Below, in pieces: positions 1-10,704 of a stretch of DNA of 64,000 bases. Location: the NCBI GenBank assembly GCA_964480365.1, contig CAYZPM010000002.1, positions 1-64,000 of the forward strand, in the 5' to 3' direction. The position numbers and the translations under genes are program-made. The notes below the pieces were generated by a model that was not told where the DNA came from, made no database searches, and saw only the letters and a list, made by a program, of their open reading frames with translations. Source of the DNA: CAIQPV01 sp964480365 (GTDB lineage: Bacteria; Pseudomonadota; Gammaproteobacteria; Burkholderiales; Gallionellaceae). The stretch's first letter is position 1; each line of letters begins with the position of its first letter.

Positions 1-51
1 GCCGGGTGGGATTTGCACCCACTGGAAAAGCGCCGCCTTTTCACGGCGCAC
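1..51 (-). ncRNA. Possible 5' end of a group II intron (cut by window edge)
   Basis: Read on the minus strand from base 51, the sequence opens with GTGCGCC. It forms a short GC hairpin with GGCGGCGC, then a second hairpin, GTGGG-TGCAAAT-CCCAC. Bacterial group II introns typically begin with GTGYG and carry this kind of small GTGGG/CCCAC hairpin early in domain I. The rest of the intron, including any reverse transcriptase gene, would lie left of base 1 and cannot be seen. The boundary could be two bases earlier, because GTGTG is also possible. The call rests on remembered consensus and shape only. Confidence 0.4.
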
Positions 52-78
52 ACCCTTAGCGGTCATGGCGCCTTCCAG

Positions 79-154
79 ATAACGGTCACCCGTTAAGTTG
101 AGGGGCTGACGCGGGCTGCTTCGCAGCAGTCCCTCTCGAACGAAAGGTTAGAAC
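79..154 (-). repeat. attC-like imperfect hairpin downstream of the 210-aa gene
   Basis: On the minus strand, just after the stop of the gene at 158-790, there is an attC-like order. It runs TAAC, then a GAGAGGGAC arm, a central hairpin CTGCTGCGAAGCAG, a matching CCCCTC arm, and finally CGTTATC. Integron attC sites have this nested layout with AAC and GTT core ends. The 3' core GTTATCT is not a perfect GTTRRRY, so the site may be degenerate or a look-alike. Its position right behind a lone, AT-richer gene is what a cassette would show. Confidence 0.35.
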
Positions 155-157
155 TTT

Positions 158-790
158 TCACGGCCACCTCTTTTTAATTAACTCCAAGACCCTAGCTCCA
201 GTGTCACCAGATTTCTTTAGTTGCACCAGCTCTAAGCCAGCCATAGCCCCAAACAGTTCTGCACAATTTAGGCATTCTTCAAGTTCTTCTTCATCAAATT
301 TTGGTTCGACTGCATCGTGTGATTGCCATCGTTGGAGATGTAGACCGCCAGTGTGAGTGAACTCGCACATAGTGTTCCAGTTTTTGCTTTTAATGCGAGA
401 TAAAACACTATCAGAGAAATCTGGGGTTGCTTCTATTTCCGCGACCATCGTTTTCGGCGGTTCAGTGCCTTGGAAAAATTCGTTTGCCTGATCCTCTGTT
501 GCACAATGCTTTAACCATAGGCCGCGCAAGTAAGCTTCAAAAATCGAGCGCAGTAAAGCGAAACTGGACGAATGAAAAGTGTTCTTCATCAGCAACACCA
601 TCGCGGCGTGATGATCTTGGGCAATGACGAAACAGGTCGAGGCCGCTCTGTTTTTCATTGTTTCCAACATTTCTATTTCGTTCGTTAGGCCGTGAAGCTC
701 AACATAAAACGACTCTGCATTAGAAATTCTTTCTGGCGTCATGATGAGTTCTAACTTTGAGGTAAGGAGCTGCGCGAGGGTGTATGGCAC
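158..790 (-). CDS. Hypothetical protein, possible integron-type cassette gene
   Basis: This is a 210-residue soluble protein that I do not firmly recognise. It starts at a GTG codon followed by PYTLAQLL. The middle contains a helix-rich stretch, SSSFALLRSIFEAYLRGLWL (about residues 75-94), of the kind seen in uncharacterised DUF families where an aromatic/arginine motif follows a conserved helix. It resembles what I recall of DUF6988, but this is uncertain. No signal peptide or membrane segment is seen. The gene is AT-richer than the housekeeping genes, stands alone, and ends next to an attC-like hairpin, which fits a captured cassette. A longer in-frame start upstream cannot be excluded because the frame stays open before the GTG. 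Confidence 0.6.
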   Translation of the reverse strand: MPYTLAQLLTSKLELIMTPERISNAESFYVELHGLTNEIEMLETMKNRAASTCFVIAQDHHAAMVLLMKNTFHSSSFALLRSIFEAYLRGLWLKHCATEDQANEFFQGTEPPKTMVAEIEATPDFSDSVLSRIKSKNWNTMCEFTHTGGLHLQRWQSHDAVEPKFDEEELEECLNCAELFGAMAGLELVQLKKSGDTGARVLELIKKRWP

Positions 791-897
791 ATAGCTGCCC
801 TCATGCCGTGTTGGCCCTTGCGGGTCAAGTCGAGCTTCATGTTGTTCGCTTATCTTGTGCCATATGAAAGCTGTTTACCTTGCGCCGATTTTACTGG

Positions 898-3099
898 CTA
901 ATTTCCTGTATTCACTACCGCGCCATTTGCATCCCTAGTTTGAAAATTGTCGTGGCTGTTTACAACGGCCCCACTTAAATCTCTGGTCTGGTAGTTGTCC
1001 TGACTATTTACGATGGCACCATTCACATCCCTTGTTTGATAGTTGCTTAGACTGTTCACCACGGCCCCATTTGCATCACGTGTTTGATAGCCTTGCTTTG
1101 GTTGATATGTTGGAGTTACCCCGTAGCTTGGAACTTTCGCAATACCGGCACCTGGTAGAGGTGCGTAGGATGTCTCTCCATGGCTGCTGTTGTAACCACT
1201 CAGGATGCTTAAGAACAACATTGTCCCGAAGCCAGGCTCATTATCTTTCTGTTGCTGTTGTCGCTGTTGCTGCTGCAAGAGGTCTGGCTCTGGAACTGTC
1301 CAACCTTTGTAAGTTAGATTTGCAATCGCTTTAGGCTCTCCATATCTAGCCGCCAGCGTAAACCAACTTTTAGCATGATCTATATTGCCTAAATTATAAG
1401 CCGCTATTCCTGCTAAATTCATACATTCTGGATTCCTTGTTTCGTCAGCGCACTTCTTGGATTTCTTGAAATCCTCGGCTGCCTTTTGATTCGCAGCAAC
1501 CTTTGCCGCCTTTTGAGCAGCAGCACTCTTTTCTGCGGCGATTCGCTGTTGCTCTGCTACTTGCTTGGCCCGGACAATCTCACTACGACAATTGATATAC
1601 CCCCGTGAACTTGGTCGATTGCCTTTGCCCTTGCAGGTAATATCATCCGCCGAGCCGTCGCCTTCTTTAGCTATCCGCCTTTCCTCTGCCAGCCTGATTT
1701 TCTCTTGTCTCTTTTCCTCGCGTTCAGCCTTGATAGCATCGAGGCGGTCTTGCTTAGCCTGCCGTTCAGCTTCACGCTTAGCATCGTCCGCATCGATCCT
1801 TGCTTGTTTTTCTTGCTTCGCCAGGTCTGCTTGATAATATCGCTCAGTTTTCTTTAGATTTTTCGCAACTTCTGGATGCTGCGACTTTTGTTCATCCGAT
1901 GCTTTCGCAAGGAAGTATTGATATGCATCGCGGATGGATTGCCAATGTTGATCAATATTTCCTTCTGCTATCCACAGGTTTCCTTCTTCAACTGCCCCAT
2001 TAACGTTGGAGTAGTGCCAAGAATTATTGAAATGGCTAATGGCATCCGGTAAGTTTTGTTTGGGCCCAGAGTTGGCTAAGACTTTCCCTAATAGATATTC
2101 GTATTCACCTCTATCTGCTTGACTTAGATTGATTGGGTTTCTGACTTTTATTTCATTGAGTGCATGTTCCGTAGCGGTGACATCGCCAGTTTCAAATAGT
2201 TTTTGTGCTGCCTCGATTCTTTCATGGAGTGGCACATAAACTATATGGTTGCTATGCGCGTACACATCACAATTTGATGCGCCTTTAGGTTTAACATTCT
2301 CACAGGATTCGATAGCCCTCTTGTCAGTGTCCTCCCAAGTGCCGACTTTGCGCGCCCAGCCACAATACTGTTGGGAATTAAACTTGCCTATAGCGAACAC
2401 GCCTTCCTTCAATATTGAAGAGGACGCTGGTTGATAACCATTCACACCCTGCTTCCCTTCTTTAAGAAACGCATCAAGGCAAAGACCTTCCAAATCCGCT
2501 TGTGCCCGCTTCTTAACATCATCTGTTAGGAAAGCCGCTTGAAACATGGGCTGCTTTACATCGACCGTTTTCAGGATCGGCATAAACTGCGCAATATTGT
2601 TCTGAATCGCCCTATTAGCTGACTCTCTAATACAAGCCACACCATTCAATGAATAGCTAACACCGGCCACACCAATCGAAGTTATGTTTTGTGTGAATAT
2701 TAAGTCTCCAGTTTTTCGATCAGTAAGCTCATAACGAGCTTCGGTCGTCGATGTCTTGTCAGGAAAACCCGCCACTGTAACTTCCAGCTTAAGAATTTTG
2801 ACGGATAAATTAACTTTCGTGGCTGCATCGTCTTGGAACACCGACATATTGCCGATGGATTCTTGCAGCCCTGTTTGCCAGTTTTGCGGGATGTCCTTCT
2901 TCGCACGCTCCTCGTTGTTGTGAAGGAATTCTAGCTCTGCATTCCGGAAATCTAACCGACCTGTTCTTTCATCATCACTGGCAATTGTTACTGATATAGA
3001 TTCCAGCGCGGCAGGAATTTTCTCTTGCGCAAGTGCGATGGCGGGCACTGACAGCAGGGCTGCCGCTATAGCAATAATGAAGAGACGCGAAACTTTCAT
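898..3099 (-). CDS. Exported coiled-coil protein with four C-terminal 16-residue repeats
   Basis: A 733-residue secreted protein of unknown function. The chosen start (MKVSRLF) has an AGTGAGG ribosome site seven bases upstream; a GTG four codons earlier is possible. Residues 1-25 are a signal peptide ending ALA. A beta-rich N-terminal domain (to about 170) resembles YajG/CsgG-like periplasmic folds. A helical TPR-like part follows (about 300-430), then a charged coiled coil rich in Lys, Glu and Arg (about 430-500) and a Sel1/TPR-like segment containing AAYNLGNIDHAKSWFTLAARYG. A Gln-rich stretch precedes four tandem repeats of the form YQTRDxxGAVVNSxDN at the very C-terminus. Base composition is AT-richer than the core genes. 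No partner gene is adjacent. Confidence 0.75.
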   Translation of the reverse strand: MKVSRLFIIAIAAALLSVPAIALAQEKIPAALESISVTIASDDERTGRLDFRNAELEFLHNNEERAKKDIPQNWQTGLQESIGNMSVFQDDAATKVNLSVKILKLEVTVAGFPDKTSTTEARYELTDRKTGDLIFTQNITSIGVAGVSYSLNGVACIRESANRAIQNNIAQFMPILKTVDVKQPMFQAAFLTDDVKKRAQADLEGLCLDAFLKEGKQGVNGYQPASSSILKEGVFAIGKFNSQQYCGWARKVGTWEDTDKRAIESCENVKPKGASNCDVYAHSNHIVYVPLHERIEAAQKLFETGDVTATEHALNEIKVRNPINLSQADRGEYEYLLGKVLANSGPKQNLPDAISHFNNSWHYSNVNGAVEEGNLWIAEGNIDQHWQSIRDAYQYFLAKASDEQKSQHPEVAKNLKKTERYYQADLAKQEKQARIDADDAKREAERQAKQDRLDAIKAEREEKRQEKIRLAEERRIAKEGDGSADDITCKGKGNRPSSRGYINCRSEIVRAKQVAEQQRIAAEKSAAAQKAAKVAANQKAAEDFKKSKKCADETRNPECMNLAGIAAYNLGNIDHAKSWFTLAARYGEPKAIANLTYKGWTVPEPDLLQQQQRQQQQKDNEPGFGTMLFLSILSGYNSSHGETSYAPLPGAGIAKVPSYGVTPTYQPKQGYQTRDANGAVVNSLSNYQTRDVNGAIVNSQDNYQTRDLSGAVVNSHDNFQTRDANGAVVNTGN

Positions 3100-3283
3100 G
3101 GCAAACCTCACTGAAAGTAGGTTTAATCAGCGGGAAAATCTTGAGCGCAGGCTACGCCGATACTACCCGGCAAGCAATAGGCCGAATTATCTAGGCAATC
3201 TCATGGAGCCTATTGGCGACCGTCCGCTATTGGCACATTTCAGACTATCAACACACGTAAATGAGGTTTCCTGAGCACTCTGC

Positions 3284-3309
3284 GGCGGAAGGCGCTACGC
3301 TTTTCCGCC
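3284..3309 (-). terminator. Hairpin downstream of the ubiD operon
   Basis: GGCGGAA and TTCCGCC form a seven-pair stem with an imperfect GGCGC/GCG inner part, seven bases beyond the ubiD stop codon. There is no clear T-run on the minus strand, so this may be an imperfect terminator or a REP-like palindrome. Confidence 0.35.
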
Positions 3310-3315
3310 TACCAC

Positions 3316-4779
3316 TTACAACCCCAACTCCCCCCACATCGCATCCACCTTAGCCTTCACCGCCGCGTCCATCACGATAGGCGTACCCCATTCGCGTTGC
3401 GTTTCGCCCGGCCATTTGTTGGTCGCGTCCAGGCCCATCTTGCCGCCCAGCCCTGATACCGGGCTGGCGAAATCGAGATAGTCTATCGGCGTGTTCTCTA
3501 CCAACAGCGTGTCTCGCACCGGGTCGACGCGGGTGGTGATCGCCCAGATGACTTCCTGCCAATTGCGGATGTCGATGTCGTCGTCCACCACGATGATGAA
3601 CTTGGTGTACATGAACTGGCGCAGGTAGGACCAGATGCCGAACATCACGCGCTTGGCGTGGCCGGGGTATTGCTTCTTGATGCTGACCACCGCCATGCGG
3701 TAGCTGCATCCTTCCGGCGGCAAATAAAAATCCACGATCTCGGGAAACTGCTTTTGCAGCAGCGGCACGAATACTTCGTTCAACGCCACACCCAGCATCG
3801 CCGGTTCGTCGGGCGGCTTGCCAGTGTAGGTGGAGTGGTAGATCGGATCATGGCGCATGGTGATACGCTGAATGCTGAATACCGGAAACTTGTCTTGTTC
3901 GTTGTAATAACCGGTATGGTCGCCGTATGGGCCTTCGAGCGCGGTTTCGTTCGGATGGATCACGCCCTCCAACACGATCTCGGCGGAAGCGGGCACTTGC
4001 AGATCGCTGCCCAGACATTTCACCAGTTCGGTTTTGGCACCGCGCAGCAATCCGGCAAACTGGTATTCGGAAAGCGAATCCGGCACTGGCGTTACCGCGC
4101 CCAAAATGGTCGCCGGATCGGCACCAATCACCACCGCGACCGGGAAAGGTTGCCCCGGATTTTTTTCGCAGTGATCGCGGTAATCCAGCGCGCCGCCTCG
4201 ATGTGCCAGCCAGCGCATAATCACTTTGTTTGGAGCAATCACCTGCTGGCGGTAAATGCCGAGATTTTGGCGCGGTTTGTTCGGCCCGCGTGTGACCACC
4301 AATCCCCAAGTGATGAGCGGCGCAACGTCACCGGGCCAGCAATGCTGGATGGGCAACCTGCCCAAGTCCACGTCGCTGCCCTCCCAAACAATTTCCTGGC
4401 AGGGCGCGCTGGACACCACTTTGGGCGACATGGTCAGCACTTGCTTCAGTATCGGCCATTTCTCCCATGCGTCTTTCAGGCCCTTGGGCGGCTCCGGCTC
4501 TTTCAAATAAGCGAGCAGTTTGCCCACTTCGCGCAACGTGCTGACAGATTCCTCGCCCATGCCTAACGCCACGCGGCGCGGCGTGCCGAACAGGTTAGCC
4601 AGCACGGGCATGTTATGTCCAATTGGATTCTCGAACAGCACCGCAGGGCCTTGCGCGCGCAACACGCGGTCGCAGATTTCCGTCATTTCCAAATGCGGCG
4701 AAACCGGTGTGGAAACGCGCTTAAGTTCGCCAAGTTTTTCCAGTTGTGCGATGAAATCGCGCAAGTCGTGATATTTCAT
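3316..4779 (-). CDS. ubiD: 4-hydroxy-3-polyprenylbenzoate decarboxylase UbiD
   Basis: This enzyme decarboxylates polyprenyl-4-hydroxybenzoate in ubiquinone synthesis, using prenylated FMN supplied by UbiX, which is not in this window. The protein is 487 residues, close to the E. coli length of about 497. Conserved blocks are visible: NLGIYRQQV (172-180) and RWLAHRGGALDY (189-200) at the cofactor site, and EGPYGDHTGYY (282-292) carrying the catalytic acid. Its ATG overlaps the stop of the upstream acyltransferase by one base (TGATG), so it is the last gene of a three-gene leftward operon with two lipid A acyltransferases. Other ubiquinone genes (ubiJ, ubiB, ubiH) occur elsewhere in the window. 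Confidence 0.95.
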   Translation of the reverse strand: MKYHDLRDFIAQLEKLGELKRVSTPVSPHLEMTEICDRVLRAQGPAVLFENPIGHNMPVLANLFGTPRRVALGMGEESVSTLREVGKLLAYLKEPEPPKGLKDAWEKWPILKQVLTMSPKVVSSAPCQEIVWEGSDVDLGRLPIQHCWPGDVAPLITWGLVVTRGPNKPRQNLGIYRQQVIAPNKVIMRWLAHRGGALDYRDHCEKNPGQPFPVAVVIGADPATILGAVTPVPDSLSEYQFAGLLRGAKTELVKCLGSDLQVPASAEIVLEGVIHPNETALEGPYGDHTGYYNEQDKFPVFSIQRITMRHDPIYHSTYTGKPPDEPAMLGVALNEVFVPLLQKQFPEIVDFYLPPEGCSYRMAVVSIKKQYPGHAKRVMFGIWSYLRQFMYTKFIIVVDDDIDIRNWQEVIWAITTRVDPVRDTLLVENTPIDYLDFASPVSGLGGKMGLDATNKWPGETQREWGTPIVMDAAVKAKVDAMWGELGL

Positions 4780-5645
4780 CAGTAGAACCTCGCTTCGCCT
4801 TCCGGTCTGGTTTTAAACCGTTTATGCAGCCAGAAATATTGTTCCGGCATTTCACGCACGCGCTGTTCGATGAATTCGTTCATGCGGCGCGTATCCGCAA
4901 TGTCATCCCCGGTCGGATAATTCTCCCAAGCCGGATAGAAGGTCAGCACGTAGCCTGCTGCGTCTGGCAGTATGCGGGTAATGCAAGGCACGACAGCCGC
5001 ACCCGTCATCTGTGCAATACGCGGGACCGAAGTCATAGTAGCAGCAGGCACGCCAAAAAATGGAATGAACGCGCCGTCTTTGATGCCTTGGTCCTGATCC
5101 GGTGGATAGATGAACGGCATGCCTTCGCGCATCCCTTTGAGGATGGGACGCAGCCCTTGCTGGCGCGAATAGAGGCGCTGGCTACCGAATCGGGCGCGCT
5201 TCTTCAAGAGCAATTCGGTCAGGTAGAGGTCCTTCTGGTTCGCATACATGCATACCGTATCAATGTGCTGCGCGACCCACTGTCCGCCGACATCCATCCC
5301 GACAAAGTGCGGCGTCAACAAGATGACCGGTTTACCTTTCACCGCATTAAAATGCTCTATCCCCTCGATGCGGATCAGGCTCAAGATGCGCGCCCCACTC
5401 GACCACCACAAAATAGTGCGTTCAATTAGGCCGCGCGCGAACATTTTAAAATGTTCGCGCACCAAGCGTGCGCGCTGAATATCGCTCAACTCGGGAAAAC
5501 ACAAGCGCAAATTGATGGTTGACACGCGCCGCCGCTCCGCAGCAAATATGTAAAGTAGCAAACCTAATGTATTGCCGATCCACACCAACACGCGAAACGG
5601 CAGAAAATGCAATAACCACAGCAGAAAAATTCCCAGACGCGTCAT
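4779..5645 (-). CDS. lpxL: Lipid A biosynthesis lauroyl/myristoyl acyltransferase (LpxL/LpxM family)
   Basis: A 288-residue inner-membrane acyltransferase that adds a secondary acyl chain to Kdo2-lipid A. An N-terminal hydrophobic anchor (about residues 3-35) precedes the H-x4-D catalytic motif HFVGMD (113-118). A substrate-binding block, DQDQGIKDGAFIPFFGVPA, follows. The ATG overlaps the stop of the upstream paralogue by four bases (ATGA), and its own stop overlaps ubiD by one base, so translation of all three is probably coupled. Which of the two paralogues acts first cannot be decided from the sequence; the symbol marks the family only. Confidence 0.88.
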   Translation of the reverse strand: MTRLGIFLLWLLHFLPFRVLVWIGNTLGLLLYIFAAERRRVSTINLRLCFPELSDIQRARLVREHFKMFARGLIERTILWWSSGARILSLIRIEGIEHFNAVKGKPVILLTPHFVGMDVGGQWVAQHIDTVCMYANQKDLYLTELLLKKRARFGSQRLYSRQQGLRPILKGMREGMPFIYPPDQDQGIKDGAFIPFFGVPAATMTSVPRIAQMTGAAVVPCITRILPDAAGYVLTFYPAWENYPTGDDIADTRRMNEFIEQRVREMPEQYFWLHKRFKTRPEGEARFY

Positions 5646-6646
5646 CCTTGATCCTTAATATTGAGCGTAGCGGTCGTAGCTTCAGCCACGGGAACCGCAG
5701 TGTCAATTCCGTCCAGCCTTTGGCTGGGTACGGATTGCCTACTTTTAGTGCTGCCTACCCCTTGCGGGTGCAATCCTTGTTCTTCTCCAAATGGCGCAAC
5801 CCCGGCGAGCACTTTGTAACGGTTATAGCTCCACAGGTATTGCGCGGGGCAAGCGCGCACCACCGCTTCCAGCGCCGCATTCATCTGTCCGGTGACGGAC
5901 AAGCCCGGCATGAATTCCAGCGGAGTAATGCGAATAACATAGCCCGCTCCCTCAGGTAGCCGCTCGGCATAAGCCATCAGCATCGCCGCTCCGCTGGACT
6001 CAACTAGCCGCCCGACCAGCGTCATGGTGTAAGCGGGACGACCAAAAAAATCGGCCCATTCTCCCTCGCCCTTGCCGGGCACCTGATCTGGCAACAGACC
6101 GATAGCTTCGCCACGCTTGAGCGCCTTGTACAACAAACGCACCCCGCCCACGTCGGTGCGCGCCAAACGCAACTGGGCGCGCTCACGTCCGCTACGCATT
6201 ACTTCTTCCAGCCAGGCCAACTTGGGTGGACGATACAACACGGTAATTGGCATACGCTCTGCCGCGTACAGGGCGGACACTTCAAAGCAACCCAGATGCG
6301 GCGTCAAAAATATAATTCCTCGTCCTTTTGATCGTGCCGCTTCGACGTGTTCCCAACCGTGACATGCGCGCACGCTGCCTGTCACCTCCGCCAGCGGCCT
6401 GCACCACACCCAGGGAATCTCGGCCAGGCTCTTGCCGGTTTCTTCAATGTTGGCGTTTAAAACCTTGCGGAACTCTGCGAAGGGATACCCCTCCAATCCG
6501 TAGCCGAGATTTTTGCGCAAGCGCGCAGCGTATTTGCCGGACAGCAGATACGTCGCCCAGCCCATTACGCTGCCGACGCGATGCAGCACGCTTAACGGTA
6601 AGCGTGCCGCCAAATTGAATAACCAGACAATCATGGAAGAACTCAT
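5642..6646 (-). CDS. Lipid A biosynthesis acyltransferase (LpxL/LpxM family) with repeat-derived tail
   Basis: A second lipid A secondary acyltransferase, 334 residues and first gene of the lpx-lpx-ubiD operon. The N-terminus has a hydrophobic anchor and the catalytic motif is HLGCFE (117-122), with Glu in the acidic position instead of Asp. The block DQVPGKGEGEWADFFGRPA matches the substrate-binding region of the family. The last 44 or so residues, after the usual end near residue 290 (YNRYKVL), are low-similarity sequence. The middle of this tail is encoded by one copy of a palindromic repeat (5700-5747), so the stop codon seems to have been displaced by repeat insertion. It is divergent from metK. 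Confidence 0.86.
   Translation of the reverse strand: MSSSMIVWLFNLAARLPLSVLHRVGSVMGWATYLLSGKYAARLRKNLGYGLEGYPFAEFRKVLNANIEETGKSLAEIPWVWCRPLAEVTGSVRACHGWEHVEAARSKGRGIIFLTPHLGCFEVSALYAAERMPITVLYRPPKLAWLEEVMRSGRERAQLRLARTDVGGVRLLYKALKRGEAIGLLPDQVPGKGEGEWADFFGRPAYTMTLVGRLVESSGAAMLMAYAERLPEGAGYVIRITPLEFMPGLSVTGQMNAALEAVVRACPAQYLWSYNRYKVLAGVAPFGEEQGLHPQGVGSTKSRQSVPSQRLDGIDTAVPVAEATTATLNIKDQG
5700..5747 (-). repeat. Palindromic repeat family B, copy 1 (inside the acyltransferase 3' end)
   Basis: Read on the minus strand this is AAAAGTAGGCAATCC, then a hairpin with arms CCCAGCC/GGCTGG, then CGGAATTGACAC. The same outer sequence with a different but still paired stem occurs at 18285-18333 and 36957-37005. 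This copy is translated as part of the acyltransferase tail. Confidence 0.7.
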
Positions 6647-6669
6647 GCGTAGAAAAACCGGGTTTTTGT

Positions 6670-6675
6670 TATAAT
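6670..6675 (+). promoter_or_regulatory. Probable -10 box of the metK promoter
   Basis: A perfect TATAAT lies 39 bases before the metK start codon, in the short gap between the divergent acyltransferase operon and metK. No convincing -35 box is seen at 16-18 bases upstream. Confidence 0.5.
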
Positions 6676-6714
6676 GCGCGCCCTTTTGCCTAATCTTAAT
6701 GCGAGCGCGACAAC

Positions 6715-7890
<1,176 letters not shown>

Positions 7891-7905
7891 TTCAAACATC
7901 ACCCA

Positions 7906-7979
7906 CCCCCCGAGGGGCGCTGCGACCGGTTCTGCCGGCCAGGCTCGGGAGAGTGGTGCAATCGTAGCAACGGCGCCCA
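7906..7979 (+). promoter_or_regulatory. S-adenosylhomocysteine (SAH) riboswitch upstream of ahcY
   Basis: The gap between metK and ahcY holds a classic SAH riboswitch aptamer. P1 is formed by CCCGAG (7909-7914) and CTCGGG (7944-7949). Between them lie the conserved GGCGCTGCGACC and a short ACCGG/CCGG hairpin followed by CCAGG. Downstream GCGCCC (7973-7978) can pair back with GGGGCGC (7914-7920) to form the pseudoknot. In this class SAH binding turns on ahcY expression, so build-up of the toxic by-product raises its own hydrolase. The ribosome site GGAGG starts about 18 bases after the aptamer, consistent with translational control. Confidence 0.9.
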
Positions 7980-8005
7980 TTCATTAGCCATGAATGGAGG
8001 AAATT

Positions 8006-9418
<1,413 letters not shown>

Positions 9419-9482
9419 AAGGTCGGATCGAGGGTCGGGAAATGCCTGGTTTCGATCCTCAATCCTGACTTAAGGAGGCATC

Positions 9483-9881
9483 ATGCGACTCATTCTGATC
9501 TGGTGTTGCAATGCGTTGGCGCTGCTGGCGGTGGCCTACCTGCTGCCGGGGGTGCGCGTGGACGGGTTCGGATCAGCGATGATTGCTGCGCTGGTGCTGG
9601 GCCTAATCAACACGCTAATTCGTCCTGTACTGATCCTGCTCACATTGCCGGTCACCGTGCTGTCGCTGGGGTTGTTCATCCTCGTCATCAATGGACTGCT
9701 GTTCTGGTTCGCCGGTTCGATGCTGCGCGGTTTCGAGGTGAGCGGGTTCTGGGTTGGAATGATGGGCGCCTTGCTATACAGTATTATTTCCTATGCGCTG
9801 TCACTGCTGATCCCGAAAAATGGGGCAAACCAGCAACCTCCGCAAGATGGGCCAATAACTATAGATCATGACAAACTCTAA
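9483..9881 (+). CDS. Small four-helix membrane protein (phage holin superfamily IV / PF04020 type)
   Basis: A 132-residue integral membrane protein with four hydrophobic helices and a short polar C-terminal tail. The block GLINTLIRPVLILLTLPVTVLSLGLF is typical of the PF04020 family, annotated as 'phage holin IV' by similarity although most members are chromosomal genes of unknown role. A strong TAAGGAGG ribosome site precedes the ATG. It sits between ahcY and metF, a placement common in betaproteobacteria, and its 3' end overlaps metF by 14 bases, suggesting co-transcription with the methyl-cycle genes. It is not evidence of a prophage. Confidence 0.85.
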   Translation: MRLILIWCCNALALLAVAYLLPGVRVDGFGSAMIAALVLGLINTLIRPVLILLTLPVTVLSLGLFILVINGLLFWFAGSMLRGFEVSGFWVGMMGALLYSIISYALSLLIPKNGANQQPPQDGPITIDHDKL

Positions 9882-10704
9882 ATTATTCAGTTTCGAATTT
9901 TTCCCGCCGCAAACGCCGGAAGGCGTGGAAAAACTGACCTCCACGCGCAAACAACTGGCTCTGCTCAAACCGGAATTCTTCTCCGTCACCTTCGGTGCGG
10001 GCGGCTCCACGCAAGACCGCACGCTGGAAACCATACGCCAAATTCATACCGAAGGCTACAACGCCGCACCGCACTTGTCGTGCGTCGGTTCCACGCGCGA
10101 AAACATCCGCTCCATGCTGTTTGCTTACCGGGACATGGGCATCAAACGCATCGTGGCGTTGCGCGGCGACCTGCCCTCCGGCATGGGCAGCATCGGCGAG
10201 TTTCAGTATGCCAACGAGTTGGTGTCGTTCATCCGCGCCCAGACCGGCGAGCATTTCCACATCGAAGTGGCGGCTTATCCCGAGTTTCACCCGCAGGCCA
10301 GATCGCCGCGCGAAGACATCGTCAACTTCAAGCGCAAGGTTCAGGCCGGAGCGAATTCCGCAATCACGCAATATTTCTACAATGCCGATGCGTATTTCCG
10401 CTTCGTTGAAGAGTGCCGCAAGATGGGCGTCACCGCCCCCATCGTGCCCGGCATCATGCCCATCGTGAAATTCTCGCAACTGGCGCGCTTCTCCGATGCC
10501 TGTGGCGCGGAAATCCCGCGCTGGATGCGCAAGACGCTGGAAAGCTACGGCGACGACAACGTCTCGGTGCAGGCTTTTGGCCTAGATGTTGTCACTCAAC
10601 TGTGCGAAAAACTGCTCGCTGGCGGTGCGCCGGGATTGCACTTCTACACGCTGAACCAAGCCGGATCGTCGCAGGAAATCTGGAAACGGCTGAGGCTAAC
10701 GTGA
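9868..10704 (+). CDS. metF: 5,10-methylenetetrahydrofolate reductase
   Basis: MetF reduces methylene-THF to methyl-THF with FAD, supplying the methyl group for methionine synthesis. The protein is 278 residues, a normal length. It opens with the family signature FSFEFFPPQTPEG, and the LRGDLP motif with the flavin-site Asp is present. The ATG overlaps the end of the upstream membrane-protein gene. Its last codons and stop (TGA at 10702-10704) lie inside the first bases of a family A repeat, so the C-terminus may have been trimmed or reshaped by repeat insertion, although the length looks normal. Confidence 0.95.
   Translation: MTNSKLFSFEFFPPQTPEGVEKLTSTRKQLALLKPEFFSVTFGAGGSTQDRTLETIRQIHTEGYNAAPHLSCVGSTRENIRSMLFAYRDMGIKRIVALRGDLPSGMGSIGEFQYANELVSFIRAQTGEHFHIEVAAYPEFHPQARSPREDIVNFKRKVQAGANSAITQYFYNADAYFRFVEECRKMGVTAPIVPGIMPIVKFSQLARFSDACGAEIPRWMRKTLESYGDDNVSVQAFGLDVVTQLCEKLLAGGAPGLHFYTLNQAGSSQEIWKRLRLT

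Noticed and set aside
1..103. Short rightward reading frame entering from the left edge and ending at about base 96
   Set aside because: Its translation is the antisense of the intron-like hairpins; similar peptides are artefacts of that sequence.
3658..4566. A 302-codon open frame antisense to ubiD
   Set aside because: Same reason: ubiD is intact with all motifs, and the antisense product resembles no protein.
9483..9881. Prophage holin
   Set aside because: The family name suggests phage, but the gene is part of the conserved ahcY-metF cluster and no other phage gene is nearby.
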